Source: Marinobacter sp. LA51 (GTDB taxonomy: Bacteria; Pseudomonadota; Gammaproteobacteria; Pseudomonadales; Oleiphilaceae). Taken from it: a stretch of 64,000 bases of DNA. The position numbers and the translations under genes were made by a program. This document shows, piece by piece, positions 19,797-29,213 of this stretch. The number at the start of each line of letters is the position of its first letter. Within the stretch, counting starts at the first letter, position 1. The stretch is from NCBI RefSeq assembly GCF_030297175.1, contig NZ_AP028070.1, positions 1 through 64,000 on the forward strand. The letters run 5' to 3'. A model generated the notes under the pieces. It made no database searches and was not told the DNA's origin. It was given only the letters and a program-made list of their open reading frames with translations.

Positions 19797-22700
19797 GCCT
19801 CTGCTCCCACTGCGCCGGCGGCGGATTTGCCCTGCTCGGCTTCCCAGAGCGGAACATAGAGTGCATGCAGCAGGGCCTCGAATTCGCCGCTCGCCAGCAG
19901 TGCCTCCGGGCTGTCATAGGCACCACGCAGGTAGCCGGTGTCGCGCTCCAGGGCGATCTGGTAGGCCTGTTCGGCTTCGGCGATGGCGCGGTCGTGATCG
20001 CCCAGGTATTTCTTGCTTTGATAGTAGCTGGCGATCCAGGCGAAGCCGGCGTCGCAATGCAGCGGCAGCGCCCGAGTCGTCGCCTGCATCCAGCCGGCCA
20101 GGATGGCGTCCAGCTGGGCCCGGGCCTGCTCCGGCGGCATCGGCGGGAAGCGGAATTTCCGGCCCTCTTCCTTGGCCAGAATCAGGGTTTCAAAGGGCCG
20201 TTCGGTTAGCTGGCCGGCCAGGTGGATTAGCCAGTCGGCCATCAGGTTGGCGTAGCGCACCCGGCGGCCAGCACCGGAGCCGGCCAGCAGGCTGGAGCGG
20301 GCAATGACCAGCCGACACAGCTGGCCATCGGGGCCGGCACGCAGGCCGTCGATCAGGTCCACCAGTTCGACCGCACCGGTGGGGTCGCTGTAGCGGTAGT
20401 CCAGGGTGATGGGCTCGGCCAGGGCTTCCGGCCAGCTGTTGAGGGCACTGCGATAGCGCTCGAACAGGTCCGGCAGCCGGCCCGCCAGTTCGGTGCGCAA
20501 CCGGTGTTCGGTCACGCCCATGCCCAGATCGCCGCGCCGGGCCATCCGATCCAGGGTGAGCTCCAGACGGTCGTGCAGCTCCGGTTCCGAGCCAGCTTTC
20601 AGGACACTGCCCTGGATCAGTTCGTTGTCCAGACGCCAGCGGTCCAGACCGGTCAGGTCGAAATTCTCGTTGTCGGTATCGTCGTCATCAACAGCGTCAA
20701 AGCGAACCTGCAGCCGGCGCTGGTAAAAGGTATCGATGGGCTTTTTCAGGAACTGGGCCAGGTCGCTCAGGCTAATCGGCTCCTCGGGTTCCTGGTACGG
20801 CAGCGGTGCCTGTTCGGCGCCGGGCACTTCGCCACCGTGGGCGGCGCGCCATTCCCGCTCATAGGTAAACAGGGTACCGGCGCGCAGCACCTCGGTGACC
20901 GGCTTGGCGGCACTGTTGGGGTCGCCTGTGATGCCATTGGCCTGCGGGAAATAGTCCCGGCTGAATGGTTGCAACGGGTGCTCGGTTGTTAACCCTTGGG
21001 ACACTGGTAGATCGCCGTCGCCAGACCAGCGCCAGAGGCCGTCGAGGTGATCCCGTAACTGCCCTACTAAGACCGACGGCGGCCGTTCCGAGTCGTCCCG
21101 GATGCTGCGCCCGACCCAGCTGATGTACAGCTGTTCCCGGGCCGACAGCAGCGCCTCCAGGAACAGGTAACGGTCGTCTTCCCGGCGTGAGCGGTCGCCA
21201 GGGCGATAGTCCTCGGCCATCAGGTCAAAATCCACCGGGGGCCGTGACCGCGGGTAGTCGCCGTCGTTCATGCCCAGCAGGCAGACCCGGCGAAACGGAA
21301 TCGCCCGCATCGGCATCAGGGTGGCGAAGTTGACCTTGCCGGCGAGAAAGCGCTGATTCAGGCCGCCTTCGTCCAGGCCGTCCAGCAGCACGTCCTTGAC
21401 GATCGTCAGTGGCAGCGGCTGGTCCTGCAGGCCGGCGGCCAGGGCATTGTCCAGCCACTGCTCGAGCTGGCGCCGAAACCGGTTCAGCAACAGCAGGTCG
21501 CTGCCTTCAAGCTGGTCGAAGAAGCGCTCGAGCATGGCCGAGAACAGGGTTTCCCAGCCGCTGGGGGTGCGGGCTTCCTGCAGTTCCTGCCAGAGCCGTT
21601 CCAACTGGTGGACAAAGTCGTTCAGCCGGCCCGCCAGACTGGCTTGCAGGCCACCGATTTCGCCGTAGGGTTCAACCCCGCCCCAGGGCTCGTCATCACC
21701 CATGCCGTAACCCAGCAGCATGGCCTGAAGGCCTTTCTGCCAGGTGTTGCGGTCCAGGTGCGCCGGCAGTTCCAGGCTTTCCCGGTGCCGGCCGTGCAGG
21801 CCCCAACGGATGTTGGCACCTTCCACCCACTGCCGTGCCAGCGGGATCTCGTCCTCGCTGATGTCAAAGCGGTCACGGATACCCGGTACTTCCAACAGGC
21901 TGATGATCTCACTCATGGCGAACCGGCTGCGCGGCAGCGACATCAGGGTTTCCAGGGCAATCAGTACCGGTTCGTGGTGGCGTTGGCCCTGATCCGAGAT
22001 GGTGTACGGGATGTGGCGGTTGCGGTCGGACGGGTCTCGGCCAAACACCGCCTGTATGTGCGGGGCGTACACGTTGATGTCCGGAACCATGACTATAACG
22101 TCCCGGGGCCGCAGGGTCGGGTCGGCGTTGAATGCTGCCAGCAACTGGTCGTGCAGGATTTCCACTTCCCGCTGGGGGCTGTGGGCATCGTGAAACACCA
22201 GGGAATGATCCTGCGCCGGTGTCACTGTGCGATGCTCGTTCCGGATATCCCGCAGCGGCGTCAGGTTGTAGATGTCGTTCTGGAGCTGGTGCAGCAGACG
22301 CGGGGCATCGGCCTGGCCGTGCTCGGAAAAGATGTCGATCTTCTGGTCCGGGGTCTGGAACCGGCTCCGGTACTCGTCCGGGTTGTCGAATTCATCCAGC
22401 AGCCGGATGTAATCCCGGCCTTGCTTGCCCCAGGCCGCCAGCAGCGGGTTGGCGTGCTGGTGCAGCTGGTCCGGGTCGTCAATCTGGGACAGGGTCGGAT
22501 GGGCACTGCCGCGCTTGCGTTCCGCCTTCAGCAGTTCCCGATCACTGATGATGTCGGCCCAATAGAACTGACAGGGGTTGTGCACACACAGCACCACCTG
22601 GCTGAAGCGACTGAGCACGTACAGCGCCTCCAGCGCCTGCCGGGGCAGCGAGGAAACCCCGAACACCACGATCCGCCGGGGCAGACGGTCCGGGTGCGCC

Positions 22701-23380
22701 GGTGCGGTCACGGTCTGGCCCACGTCCATGAACCGGGTGTGGATCTGCGAACGACTGGTGCGGGCATCCGCCCCTACGTCCTCAACCAGATGCCGCCACA
22801 GTACCGGCTGCCAGCGCCGCTCCGGGTCCAGTGCTTTTTCGTCATTGCGGGCGGTGATCACCACGTCCCGGCCCTGCTCCCAGGCGCTGAGCCAATCGGC
22901 CCGGAAGACCTGGTACTGGTCGAACAGATCGGCCACTTTCTCGGCCAGCTGGAAGGTTCGCAGCTCCGGGTCACTGCCGTCGAGAAAGCGAGCCAGGGGC
23001 GTGAAGACCTCGTCCTGACCGACCAGTTCCGGCAGCAGGCGATACAGCCGCCACACCAGCCGGTGCTTGTCGAACGGCGATTGCTCCGGTACATCTCCGG
23101 CTGGCAACACGGCCCGATAGGCCTGCCAGATGAAGCGTGCCGGGAACAGGAAATCCATACCGGCGGCGATCCCCAGGCCGCCACCCTCGTCCGACCGTTG
23201 CTCCGCCAGCGCCAGTTTCAGCCACTGGGCAATGCCGTTGCTCTGCACCAGAAAGGTCTCGCTCTCCAGGGGCGGCAGCGGTGTCTGCTGACACACGAAC
23301 ACGACGGCCCGGCGCAGGTCTTCCAGGTGGTTGGCGTGGATGGCATGGAAGCCGGGTTCGATGGCGGAGTGGTCGGCCAT
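19793..23380 (-). CDS. recC: Exodeoxyribonuclease V subunit RecC
   Basis: Subunit that holds RecB and RecD, splits the strands and reads Chi. The 1195-residue protein has the RecC N-terminus (FHAIHANHLEDLRRAV and SNGIAQWLKLALAE), an inactive helicase-like fold and the C-terminal inactive nuclease-like part (YLGDHDRAIAEAEQAYQIALE). The open frame extends about 470 bases further upstream, but that part overlaps a divergent gene and has no family resemblance. I start at the ATG (MADHSAIEPG) preceded by AAGGA. It is the first gene of the recCBD operon. Confidence 0.95.
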   Translation of the reverse strand: MADHSAIEPGFHAIHANHLEDLRRAVVFVCQQTPLPPLESETFLVQSNGIAQWLKLALAEQRSDEGGGLGIAAGMDFLFPARFIWQAYRAVLPAGDVPEQSPFDKHRLVWRLYRLLPELVGQDEVFTPLARFLDGSDPELRTFQLAEKVADLFDQYQVFRADWLSAWEQGRDVVITARNDEKALDPERRWQPVLWRHLVEDVGADARTSRSQIHTRFMDVGQTVTAPAHPDRLPRRIVVFGVSSLPRQALEALYVLSRFSQVVLCVHNPCQFYWADIISDRELLKAERKRGSAHPTLSQIDDPDQLHQHANPLLAAWGKQGRDYIRLLDEFDNPDEYRSRFQTPDQKIDIFSEHGQADAPRLLHQLQNDIYNLTPLRDIRNEHRTVTPAQDHSLVFHDAHSPQREVEILHDQLLAAFNADPTLRPRDVIVMVPDINVYAPHIQAVFGRDPSDRNRHIPYTISDQGQRHHEPVLIALETLMSLPRSRFAMSEIISLLEVPGIRDRFDISEDEIPLARQWVEGANIRWGLHGRHRESLELPAHLDRNTWQKGLQAMLLGYGMGDDEPWGGVEPYGEIGGLQASLAGRLNDFVHQLERLWQELQEARTPSGWETLFSAMLERFFDQLEGSDLLLLNRFRRQLEQWLDNALAAGLQDQPLPLTIVKDVLLDGLDEGGLNQRFLAGKVNFATLMPMRAIPFRRVCLLGMNDGDYPRSRPPVDFDLMAEDYRPGDRSRREDDRYLFLEALLSAREQLYISWVGRSIRDDSERPPSVLVGQLRDHLDGLWRWSGDGDLPVSQGLTTEHPLQPFSRDYFPQANGITGDPNSAAKPVTEVLRAGTLFTYEREWRAAHGGEVPGAEQAPLPYQEPEEPISLSDLAQFLKKPIDTFYQRRLQVRFDAVDDDDTDNENFDLTGLDRWRLDNELIQGSVLKAGSEPELHDRLELTLDRMARRGDLGMGVTEHRLRTELAGRLPDLFERYRSALNSWPEALAEPITLDYRYSDPTGAVELVDLIDGLRAGPDGQLCRLVIARSSLLAGSGAGRRVRYANLMADWLIHLAGQLTERPFETLILAKEEGRKFRFPPMPPEQARAQLDAILAGWMQATTRALPLHCDAGFAWIASYYQSKKYLGDHDRAIAEAEQAYQIALERDTGYLRGAYDSPEALLASGEFEALLHALYVPLWEAEQGKSAAGAVGAEA

Positions 23381-23536
23381 GGGGGTCCTTTTCTTAGGAG
23401 ATCCGGTGTGAATGCGGGTTTCAACCCTGAGGGTACAGGTTACCGCATGTGGCCACAGAATCAGATGAAGCAACAACGAATCTGGGGTGAAGGCCGGTGC
23501 GTATTGTCTATTATATGAACAATGGAGGGTATCTCG

Positions 23537-23986
23537 ATGGACAGTTTCGCCATCATCCCCAACCGCGCGAGCCTGACCGCCCGGATCTTCCTGGTCGCCT
23601 TGGTACTGCTGGCGCTGGTGCTGACTGCCCGGCCCCTGGCGGCCGACAAGGATTCCGATATCCGGGAAACAATCCTGCTGCAGATTGAAGCCTTCGCTAA
23701 CGATGATGAGGAGCAGGCCTGGGCCCATGCCTCCGAGGGCATCAAACGCCGCTTCGGCAGCTCGGACGTGTTTATCAACATGGTGCGGCAGGCGTACCCG
23801 GCAGTCCATAGCGCTACCGCGATCGAATTTACCGATCGGGTGCCCCACGGCGCCTTTGAAATCCAGGGGGTGCGCCTGCAGGGGCCCGAGGGTAAACGTT
23901 GGGATGCCTATTACCGCATGGTGCTGGTGGACGGTGTGTGGAAAATCGCCGGGGTTCAGCTGAAGCCGGCAAAATTGGGCATTTGA
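23537..23986 (+). CDS. DUF4864-family exported protein
   Basis: A small protein of 149 residues with a hydrophobic N-terminal segment (ARIFLVALVLLALVLTARPLAA, about 15-36) that looks like a signal peptide ending near LAADKD. A soluble SnoaL/NTF2-like domain follows, with the DUF4864 pattern: ILLQIEAFANDDEEQAWAHAS, then YRMVLVDGVWKIAGV at the end. The start is the second ATG, chosen for GGAGGG 8 bases upstream. Divergent from recC across about 155 bases. Probably periplasmic or membrane-anchored; function unknown. Confidence 0.75.
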   Translation: MDSFAIIPNRASLTARIFLVALVLLALVLTARPLAADKDSDIRETILLQIEAFANDDEEQAWAHASEGIKRRFGSSDVFINMVRQAYPAVHSATAIEFTDRVPHGAFEIQGVRLQGPEGKRWDAYYRMVLVDGVWKIAGVQLKPAKLGI

Positions 23987-24175
23987 TCGCGTTCAATTGT
24001 TAGCAATCACAAACAAGCAGTTACGCCAGACGGCGCCGGTGATCAGAATGGGGGCGTTCGTGGCATTCTCCTGTTGATGAATCAGTGAATACGTCAGAAT
24101 CACGGGCTCGGGTCATCAGCCTGCAACCCCGACTGCCGTCCACCGAATCAGCCACCAGGAGGTATCACCCGGACC

Positions 24176-25885
24176 ATGGCCAGCCCGAGACACAGCTACC
24201 GGAAACCGGGCACCGCGGATCTTGAAAATCCGCTGTATTACCTGGAAAACATGGAGACCGTGGTGGCCTGGGTCCGGGATCACCACGCCGATCTGTTGAC
24301 CGATGCCGAACAGAGCCGGCTGACCGGATTCCTGACCCTGTCGATGCCGGCGCGGGCCCTGCTGACCCGGCTGGTGATGCGCACCGGCGAACATTTTCGC
24401 ACCGACAAACTTAACTACCCGGAGCTGGCGGTGGCCGAATCCGTGGCCCTGGAGCCGCTGATCGCCCACGACTGGCTGGATGCCGAGCCGTTGCTGGAGC
24501 TTGAGCAGTTGTTCCGTCTGTACACGTTACCGGAGTTGCGGCTGGTGTTTGCCGGCGAACTCGAGGCCCTGGGCTTGCCAAAATCCCTGGCCAAAGCCCG
24601 GATGTTGGAGAGCCTCCACCCCCGCTTTCCCGACCCGCGACCCATTTCAGACTGGCTGAGCCAGTCGGCAGCACCGGTGGTGCGCCTGAAGCAGATGGCA
24701 TTGTTTGATCGCATCCGGCTGATGTTCTTCGGCAACCTGCGCCAGAGCTGGTCCGATTTTGTGCTGGTGGAGCTGGGGCACCAACGCTACGAGCCCGTAC
24801 CGTTCACACCGGATTCCCGCGCCTTTGCCCAGCGGGCGGAAGTGGACTGTTACCTGGTCATGCACCAGTGCCGGCAATGGCTGGACGAGGGCGTACCGGC
24901 GGCTGAAGTCTGGCCGGAGGTGCCTGGTGAATTGAGCAATCCCTGGCTGACCAGCCGGCGGAACCGGCTGTTGCTGGAACTGGGCCGGCAGGCCGAGCGC
25001 CAGGGTGAGCGCGAACTGGCGGTGGCGGCGTTTGCGGCCAGCGGCCACCGCGAGGCCCGGCTGAAACAGCTGCGGCTGCTGGAGCGATTGAAACGCTTTG
25101 ACGAAGCCTGGGCCATTGCCATCGCTTGGCAGCAACAGGCCCTCAGTGATGCCGAAGCCCAGGGCCTGGCGCGGATCCTGAAGCGGCTGGCTGCCAAGCT
25201 GGCCCAGCCCTCTCCCCTGAGTTCCGGCTCTCCCCAGCTGCGGGAGTGGTCGGTGGATTTGCCCAGGCCGACAACCGGCTCGGTGGAGTTCTCGGTGCTG
25301 CAACATTTATGGCAGGACCAGGCACCGGTGTTCTATGTCGAGAACACCCTGATTACCGGCCTGTTCGGCCTGCTGTGCTGGGACACCATCTTTGAGCCCC
25401 TGCCCGGCGCCTTTTTCCATCCGTTTCACGTCGGCCCCGCGGACCTGACCCGGGAGGATTTTGTCGAGCGTCGGCAGGCGTCGTTCGATCGCTGTTTTGC
25501 CGCACTGGGGGATGGCAGCTACCAGCGCCGTATTCTCGACAGCTACGACGCCAAGTACGGCATCGCCAATCCGTTCGTGGTTTGGCCGGTGCTCACGCTG
25601 GACTTGCTGGATCTGGCCCTGGCCTGTATTCCGGCCGCGGATCTGGAGCAGCTGTTCCGGCGCCTGTTGCTGAACATCCGCGAGCACCGCAGTGGCTTTC
25701 CGGACCTGATCCAGTTCCACCCGGAGGCGCCGGTGTCTGCGCCGCGCTACCAGATGATCGAGGTGAAAGGCCCGGGTGACCGGTTACAGGACCACCAGAT
25801 TCGCTGGCTGGCCTTCTTTGCCGACCAGGGCATTTCCGCCAGTGTCTGTTACGTGCGCTGGCACTCCGACGGAGCCTCGACGTGA
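24176..25885 (+). CDS. FAN1-type structure-specific nuclease (VRR-NUC domain)
   Basis: A 569-residue protein resembling bacterial FAN1, a 5' flap endo/exonuclease that unhooks DNA interstrand crosslinks in characterised homologues. The C-terminal VRR-NUC domain shows the catalytic set: GFPDLI (Asp510) and MIEVKGPGDRLQDHQ (Glu529, Lys531). The N-terminal region (LENPLYYLENMETVVAWV and LTLSMPARALLTRLVMR) fits the FAN1 SAP-like DNA-binding region, and the middle is helical and TPR-like (REARLKQLRLLERLKRFDEAWAIA). AGGAGG lies 13 bases before the ATG, rather far. Its stop overlaps the next gene's ATG by 4 bases, so the two products probably work together. Confidence 0.88.
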   Translation: MASPRHSYRKPGTADLENPLYYLENMETVVAWVRDHHADLLTDAEQSRLTGFLTLSMPARALLTRLVMRTGEHFRTDKLNYPELAVAESVALEPLIAHDWLDAEPLLELEQLFRLYTLPELRLVFAGELEALGLPKSLAKARMLESLHPRFPDPRPISDWLSQSAAPVVRLKQMALFDRIRLMFFGNLRQSWSDFVLVELGHQRYEPVPFTPDSRAFAQRAEVDCYLVMHQCRQWLDEGVPAAEVWPEVPGELSNPWLTSRRNRLLLELGRQAERQGERELAVAAFAASGHREARLKQLRLLERLKRFDEAWAIAIAWQQQALSDAEAQGLARILKRLAAKLAQPSPLSSGSPQLREWSVDLPRPTTGSVEFSVLQHLWQDQAPVFYVENTLITGLFGLLCWDTIFEPLPGAFFHPFHVGPADLTREDFVERRQASFDRCFAALGDGSYQRRILDSYDAKYGIANPFVVWPVLTLDLLDLALACIPAADLEQLFRRLLLNIREHRSGFPDLIQFHPEAPVSAPRYQMIEVKGPGDRLQDHQIRWLAFFADQGISASVCYVRWHSDGAST

Positions 25886-28173
25886 AAGTTGCGGTCAGGA
25901 CCCTGTGTGAATTCGCCGCCCGGGAGGGCGACCTGGATTTTCGCTACACCCCGGCGCCCAGTTCCGAGGAGGGCATTGCCGGCCATCAGGCGATCCAGTC
26001 CCGGCGTGGTTATGGCTATAAAAGTGAGTATTTACTGACCGGAGAGTGCTTGGGCTTAAAGCTTTCGGGTCGGGCCGATGGCTACCATCCACACCAGAGC
26101 CGGCTGGAGGAAATCAAGACTCACCGGGGCGACCTGTCCCGGGTCCGGGAGCACCAGCGAGCCCTGCATCGGGCCCAGTTGCGGGCTTACGGGGCGCTGC
26201 TGTGCCAGCAGGAAAAGCTTAAAAAACTGGAGTTGGTACTGGTGTATTACGACACCGGCCGGGACAAGGAAACTCCGATTTCAGAAACGGCCAGCGCCGA
26301 GCAGCTGTGGCAGGATCTGGAAGCTTTGTGTACCAAATACCGGGCCTGGGCCGAGTGGGAGGCGGATCACCGTGAGCGTCGGGATGCTCGCCTGCGAGCG
26401 CTGCAGTTCCCGTTTGCCGACTTTCGGCCCCGACAGCGTCAGCTGGCGGAAACCGTGTACCGCAACACCCTGAACGCCGGTACCCTGCTGCTGGAGGCCC
26501 CCACGGGCCTCGGCAAGACCCTGGGCACGCTGTTTCCGGCCCTGATGGCCATGCCCGCCGCCAACCAGGATCGGCTGTTCTATCTGACCTGTCGCAACAC
26601 CACCCGGCAACTGGCGGTGGATGCCATCGAACGCCTGCGGGCGGCCCAGCCCGAACCCGCCGATTGGCCGCTACGGACGCTGGAGTTGGTGGCCAAGGAC
26701 GACGCCTGCGAACACCCGGATAAAGCCTGCCACGGTGAGTCCTGCCCACTGGCAAAAGGCTTCTTCGACCGCTTGCCCGATGCCCGCGCCGAGGCAGTGC
26801 AGGCCGGTACTACCCTGACCCGGGACCGGCTGGCCGAGATTGCGGCCGGACACGAGCTGTGTCCGTATTTCCTGGCTCAGGAGATGGCGCGCTGGAGCGA
26901 TGTGGTGGTGGCCGATGTAAACCGGATGTTCGACCAGTCTGCCCTGCTCCACGGGCTGATCCGGCAGAACCAGTGGACTGCGTCGGTGCTGGTGGACGAA
27001 GCCCACAATCTGGTGGATCGCGGCCGGGGCATGTACTCGGTGCGCCTGGATCAGCAGCGTCTTCTGCGGCTGAAGAAAACCGCCCCGAAAGTCCTGAAAC
27101 CACACCTGGATCGCACCGCCCGGGCCTGGCAAGGGGTAATCCGGGACCATGGCGCCGCCGGTGATGCCGCCGTCTTTCTTCCGCAGTTGCCGTCGGCACT
27201 GACCGGCAGCCTGCTCGGGCTGGTGTCGGCGCTGACCGATTTCCTGGCCGACAACCCGCCCGATCTGGCGTTGCAGGAGCTGCTGTTCGAATCGGTGGCA
27301 TTCATGAAGCTGGCGGATTCCTTCGGTGATCATTCCCTGTGCGAGTTCCGGCGCGAGGGCCGGGGCCGGGCGCGGCTGACGATTCAGAACCTGGTGCCGG
27401 CGGACTTTCTGCGCGAGCGGTTTGCCGCCGCCAGCTCGGTGCTGCTGTTCTCCGCAACCCTCAGCCCGGGGATTTATCACCGGGATCTACTGGGTCTGCC
27501 CGAGGACAGCCGCTTTACCTCGTTGCCCAGTCCTTTCACTGCCGACCAGTTGCAGGTTCACTTTACGCCCCGGATCAGTACCCGTCAGGCCCATCGCCAG
27601 GCCTCAGCCCAGCCTATTGCCGAGCTGATTGCCCGCCAGTACCAGGCGCGTCCGGGCCACTATCTGGCGTTTTTCAGCAGCTTCAAGTATCTGAACGAGG
27701 TGGCGGATGTGCTGGCCCGGCAGGCCCCGGAGGTGCCCCAGCGCTCGCAACAGCCGGCCATGAGCCCGCAGCAACGGCGGGACTTTCTTGAGGGCTTCCA
27801 GCACGAATCCGGGAGCGTGGCGTTTGCGGTGCTCGGTGGGGTGTTCAGCGAAGGCATTGATCTGCCCGGCGACCAGCTGATCGGGGCGTTTGTCGCTACC
27901 CTGGGCCTGCCGCCCTTCGACGCCTGGCATGAATTACTCAAGGACCGTCTGCAACGACGTTTCGGCGCCGGCTACGACTACACCTATCTGATCCCGGGCT
28001 TGCAGAAAGTGGCCCAGGCCGCCGGTCGGGTGATCCGCACGCCCGAAGACGAGGGCGTGATCTGGCTAATCGACGACCGTTTTCTCAAGCCACCGGTGCG
28101 GGCCCTGCTCCCGGGCTGGTGGTTTGAGACGCCGGTTGAGCCCGGGCCGGACGGTGCTTCAGGGTCCGGTTGA
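25882..28173 (+). CDS. Nuclease-helicase fusion: RecB/Cas4-type nuclease plus XPD/DinG-like Fe-S helicase
   Basis: A 763-residue fusion. Residues about 1-170 carry a PD-(D/E)XK nuclease of the RecB/Cas4 type: GRADGY (Asp66), EEIKT (Glu77, Lys79) and the QxxxY motif at Gln99/Tyr103. The rest is a superfamily 2 helicase of the Rad3/XPD/DinG class: Walker A APTGLGKT (206-213), four cysteines expected to hold a 4Fe-4S cluster (276, 283, 288, 327), VDEAHNL (DEAH 372-375), FSATLSPG, and the C-terminal QAAGRVIRTPEDEG. It is translationally coupled to the FAN1 gene. Its last 89 bases overlap fruR tail-to-tail. A DNA-repair role is inferred. Confidence 0.9.
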   Translation: MKVAVRTLCEFAAREGDLDFRYTPAPSSEEGIAGHQAIQSRRGYGYKSEYLLTGECLGLKLSGRADGYHPHQSRLEEIKTHRGDLSRVREHQRALHRAQLRAYGALLCQQEKLKKLELVLVYYDTGRDKETPISETASAEQLWQDLEALCTKYRAWAEWEADHRERRDARLRALQFPFADFRPRQRQLAETVYRNTLNAGTLLLEAPTGLGKTLGTLFPALMAMPAANQDRLFYLTCRNTTRQLAVDAIERLRAAQPEPADWPLRTLELVAKDDACEHPDKACHGESCPLAKGFFDRLPDARAEAVQAGTTLTRDRLAEIAAGHELCPYFLAQEMARWSDVVVADVNRMFDQSALLHGLIRQNQWTASVLVDEAHNLVDRGRGMYSVRLDQQRLLRLKKTAPKVLKPHLDRTARAWQGVIRDHGAAGDAAVFLPQLPSALTGSLLGLVSALTDFLADNPPDLALQELLFESVAFMKLADSFGDHSLCEFRREGRGRARLTIQNLVPADFLRERFAAASSVLLFSATLSPGIYHRDLLGLPEDSRFTSLPSPFTADQLQVHFTPRISTRQAHRQASAQPIAELIARQYQARPGHYLAFFSSFKYLNEVADVLARQAPEVPQRSQQPAMSPQQRRDFLEGFQHESGSVAFAVLGGVFSEGIDLPGDQLIGAFVATLGLPPFDAWHELLKDRLQRRFGAGYDYTYLIPGLQKVAQAAGRVIRTPEDEGVIWLIDDRFLKPPVRALLPGWWFETPVEPGPDGASGSG

Positions 28174-29131
28174 TGGTGACCGGCTGAACCGGTGCTTGTG
28201 GCCCGGCGATGGCGGCCAGGGCCTGATCAAGGGCGGCAGCGGCAATGGCTTCATGATTCTGGGGCAGCGAGTGCACCGGCACCGGCAGGAAATCCAGCAG
28301 CCGGTCGTCGCCAAAGGTCGCCAGTTTCAGTGCCGGGGTCAGGCCGCCGGGCTGTTCCAAAAGGACATCCAGTGCCCCTTGCAACAAGGTGTAGGAGGCG
28401 GTGACCAGCGCCTCCGGCAGCGCCCGGTAGCAGAGCAGGTCCCGCATCAGGGCGGCGCCGGTCTGCCGGTCGTAGCGGGCGCCGCTGCGTACCTCGGTGG
28501 CCCAGCCCAACTGCCGGGCCGCTGCTTCAAAGCCGGACCGGCGTTCCCGGGTCATGGCCAGGTCCGGTACCGCGTCAAACCAGGCTACGGTGCCGGTGCC
28601 TTCAGTCAGCACCGAGCGGGTCAGACTGTTGGCGGCGCTCTGGTTATCACTGACCACGCAGCGAATCAGTTCCGGCGACTGCGCCCGGTCCACCGCGATA
28701 ACCGGCAGGCCATCGGCCTGTAAGTCGGGGTAGAAAGGGTCGTGTTCCGGCAGCGCGCTGGCCACGATCAGGGCGTCACAACGCCGTGCTTTCAGGGCCT
28801 GAGCCAGGGCTTTTTCGGTCTCGGGGTTGTCGTCGGAGCCGGCAATCAGCAACTGGTAGCCGCGGGCACGGGCGCCCTGTTCCAGCAGCTTGGCCAGCCG
28901 GGCGTAACTGGTGTTCTCCAGGTCCGGCAGGATAAAGCCCAGGGTTTTGCTGGCACCGCCGCGCAGGGCCGCCGCCTGGGTGTCGACCTGAAACCGGTGC
29001 TCCCGGGCGATCGCCAGAACCTTGTCGATGGTGTCGGGCTTGATGCGCCGGGCCACGCCCTGACCATTCATGACATAACTGGCGGTGGTTCTGGATACAC
29101 CGGCAAGTCGGGCGAGTTCGGCGAGTGTCAT
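28085..29131 (-). CDS. fruR: LacI-family fructose-operon regulator FruR/Cra-like
   Basis: Transcription factor with an N-terminal LacI HTH (MTLAELARLAGVSRTTASYVMNG, then hinge region to about 60) and a periplasmic-binding-protein-like sensor domain (GFILPDLENTSYARLAKLLEQGARARGY onward). It stands divergent from the fruBKA operon and next to a palindromic site of the Cra type, so it most likely represses fru in response to fructose 1-phosphate. The C-terminus carries about 25 Pro/Ala/Thr-rich residues (RPARAQPASQTTSPGAGPAP) beyond the normal end of Cra. That extension is encoded in the 89-base overlap with the helicase gene. Confidence 0.9.
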   Translation of the reverse strand: MTLAELARLAGVSRTTASYVMNGQGVARRIKPDTIDKVLAIAREHRFQVDTQAAALRGGASKTLGFILPDLENTSYARLAKLLEQGARARGYQLLIAGSDDNPETEKALAQALKARRCDALIVASALPEHDPFYPDLQADGLPVIAVDRAQSPELIRCVVSDNQSAANSLTRSVLTEGTGTVAWFDAVPDLAMTRERRSGFEAAARQLGWATEVRSGARYDRQTGAALMRDLLCYRALPEALVTASYTLLQGALDVLLEQPGGLTPALKLATFGDDRLLDFLPVPVHSLPQNHEAIAAAALDQALAAIAGPQAPVQPVTINRTLKHRPARAQPASQTTSPGAGPAPVA

Positions 29132-29197
29132 GGTGGTTCCCTGTTACGCGGTTGCTTGATTTCTGATCATATCTGATACATCATCGATTCTATGTCT

Positions 29198-29213
29198 GCT
29201 GACACGATTCAGC
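29198..29213. promoter_or_regulatory. FruR/Cra operator upstream of fruB
   Basis: GCTGACACGATTCAGC has perfect GCTGA/TCAGC arms and closely matches the E. coli Cra site form GCTGAA(A/T)CG(A/T)TTCAGC. It lies 47 bases before the fruB start, in the fruR-fruB divergent region, and could control both genes. Confidence 0.75.

Noticed and set aside
21608..23518. Long plus-strand open frame of 636 codons opposite recC
   Set aside because: It is the antisense shadow of recC, caused by high GC at third codon positions. It has no ribosome site and no family resemblance.
23381..23848. Upstream extension of the recC reading frame
   Set aside because: It overlaps the divergent DUF4864 gene, has no RecC-like residues, and AAGGA marks the ATG at 23380.
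24077..24095. LexA-box-like CTGTTGATGAATCAG upstream of the FAN1 gene
   Set aside because: The second half is not ACAG and the spacing is off by one from CTGT-N8-ACAG, so an SOS box is not supported.
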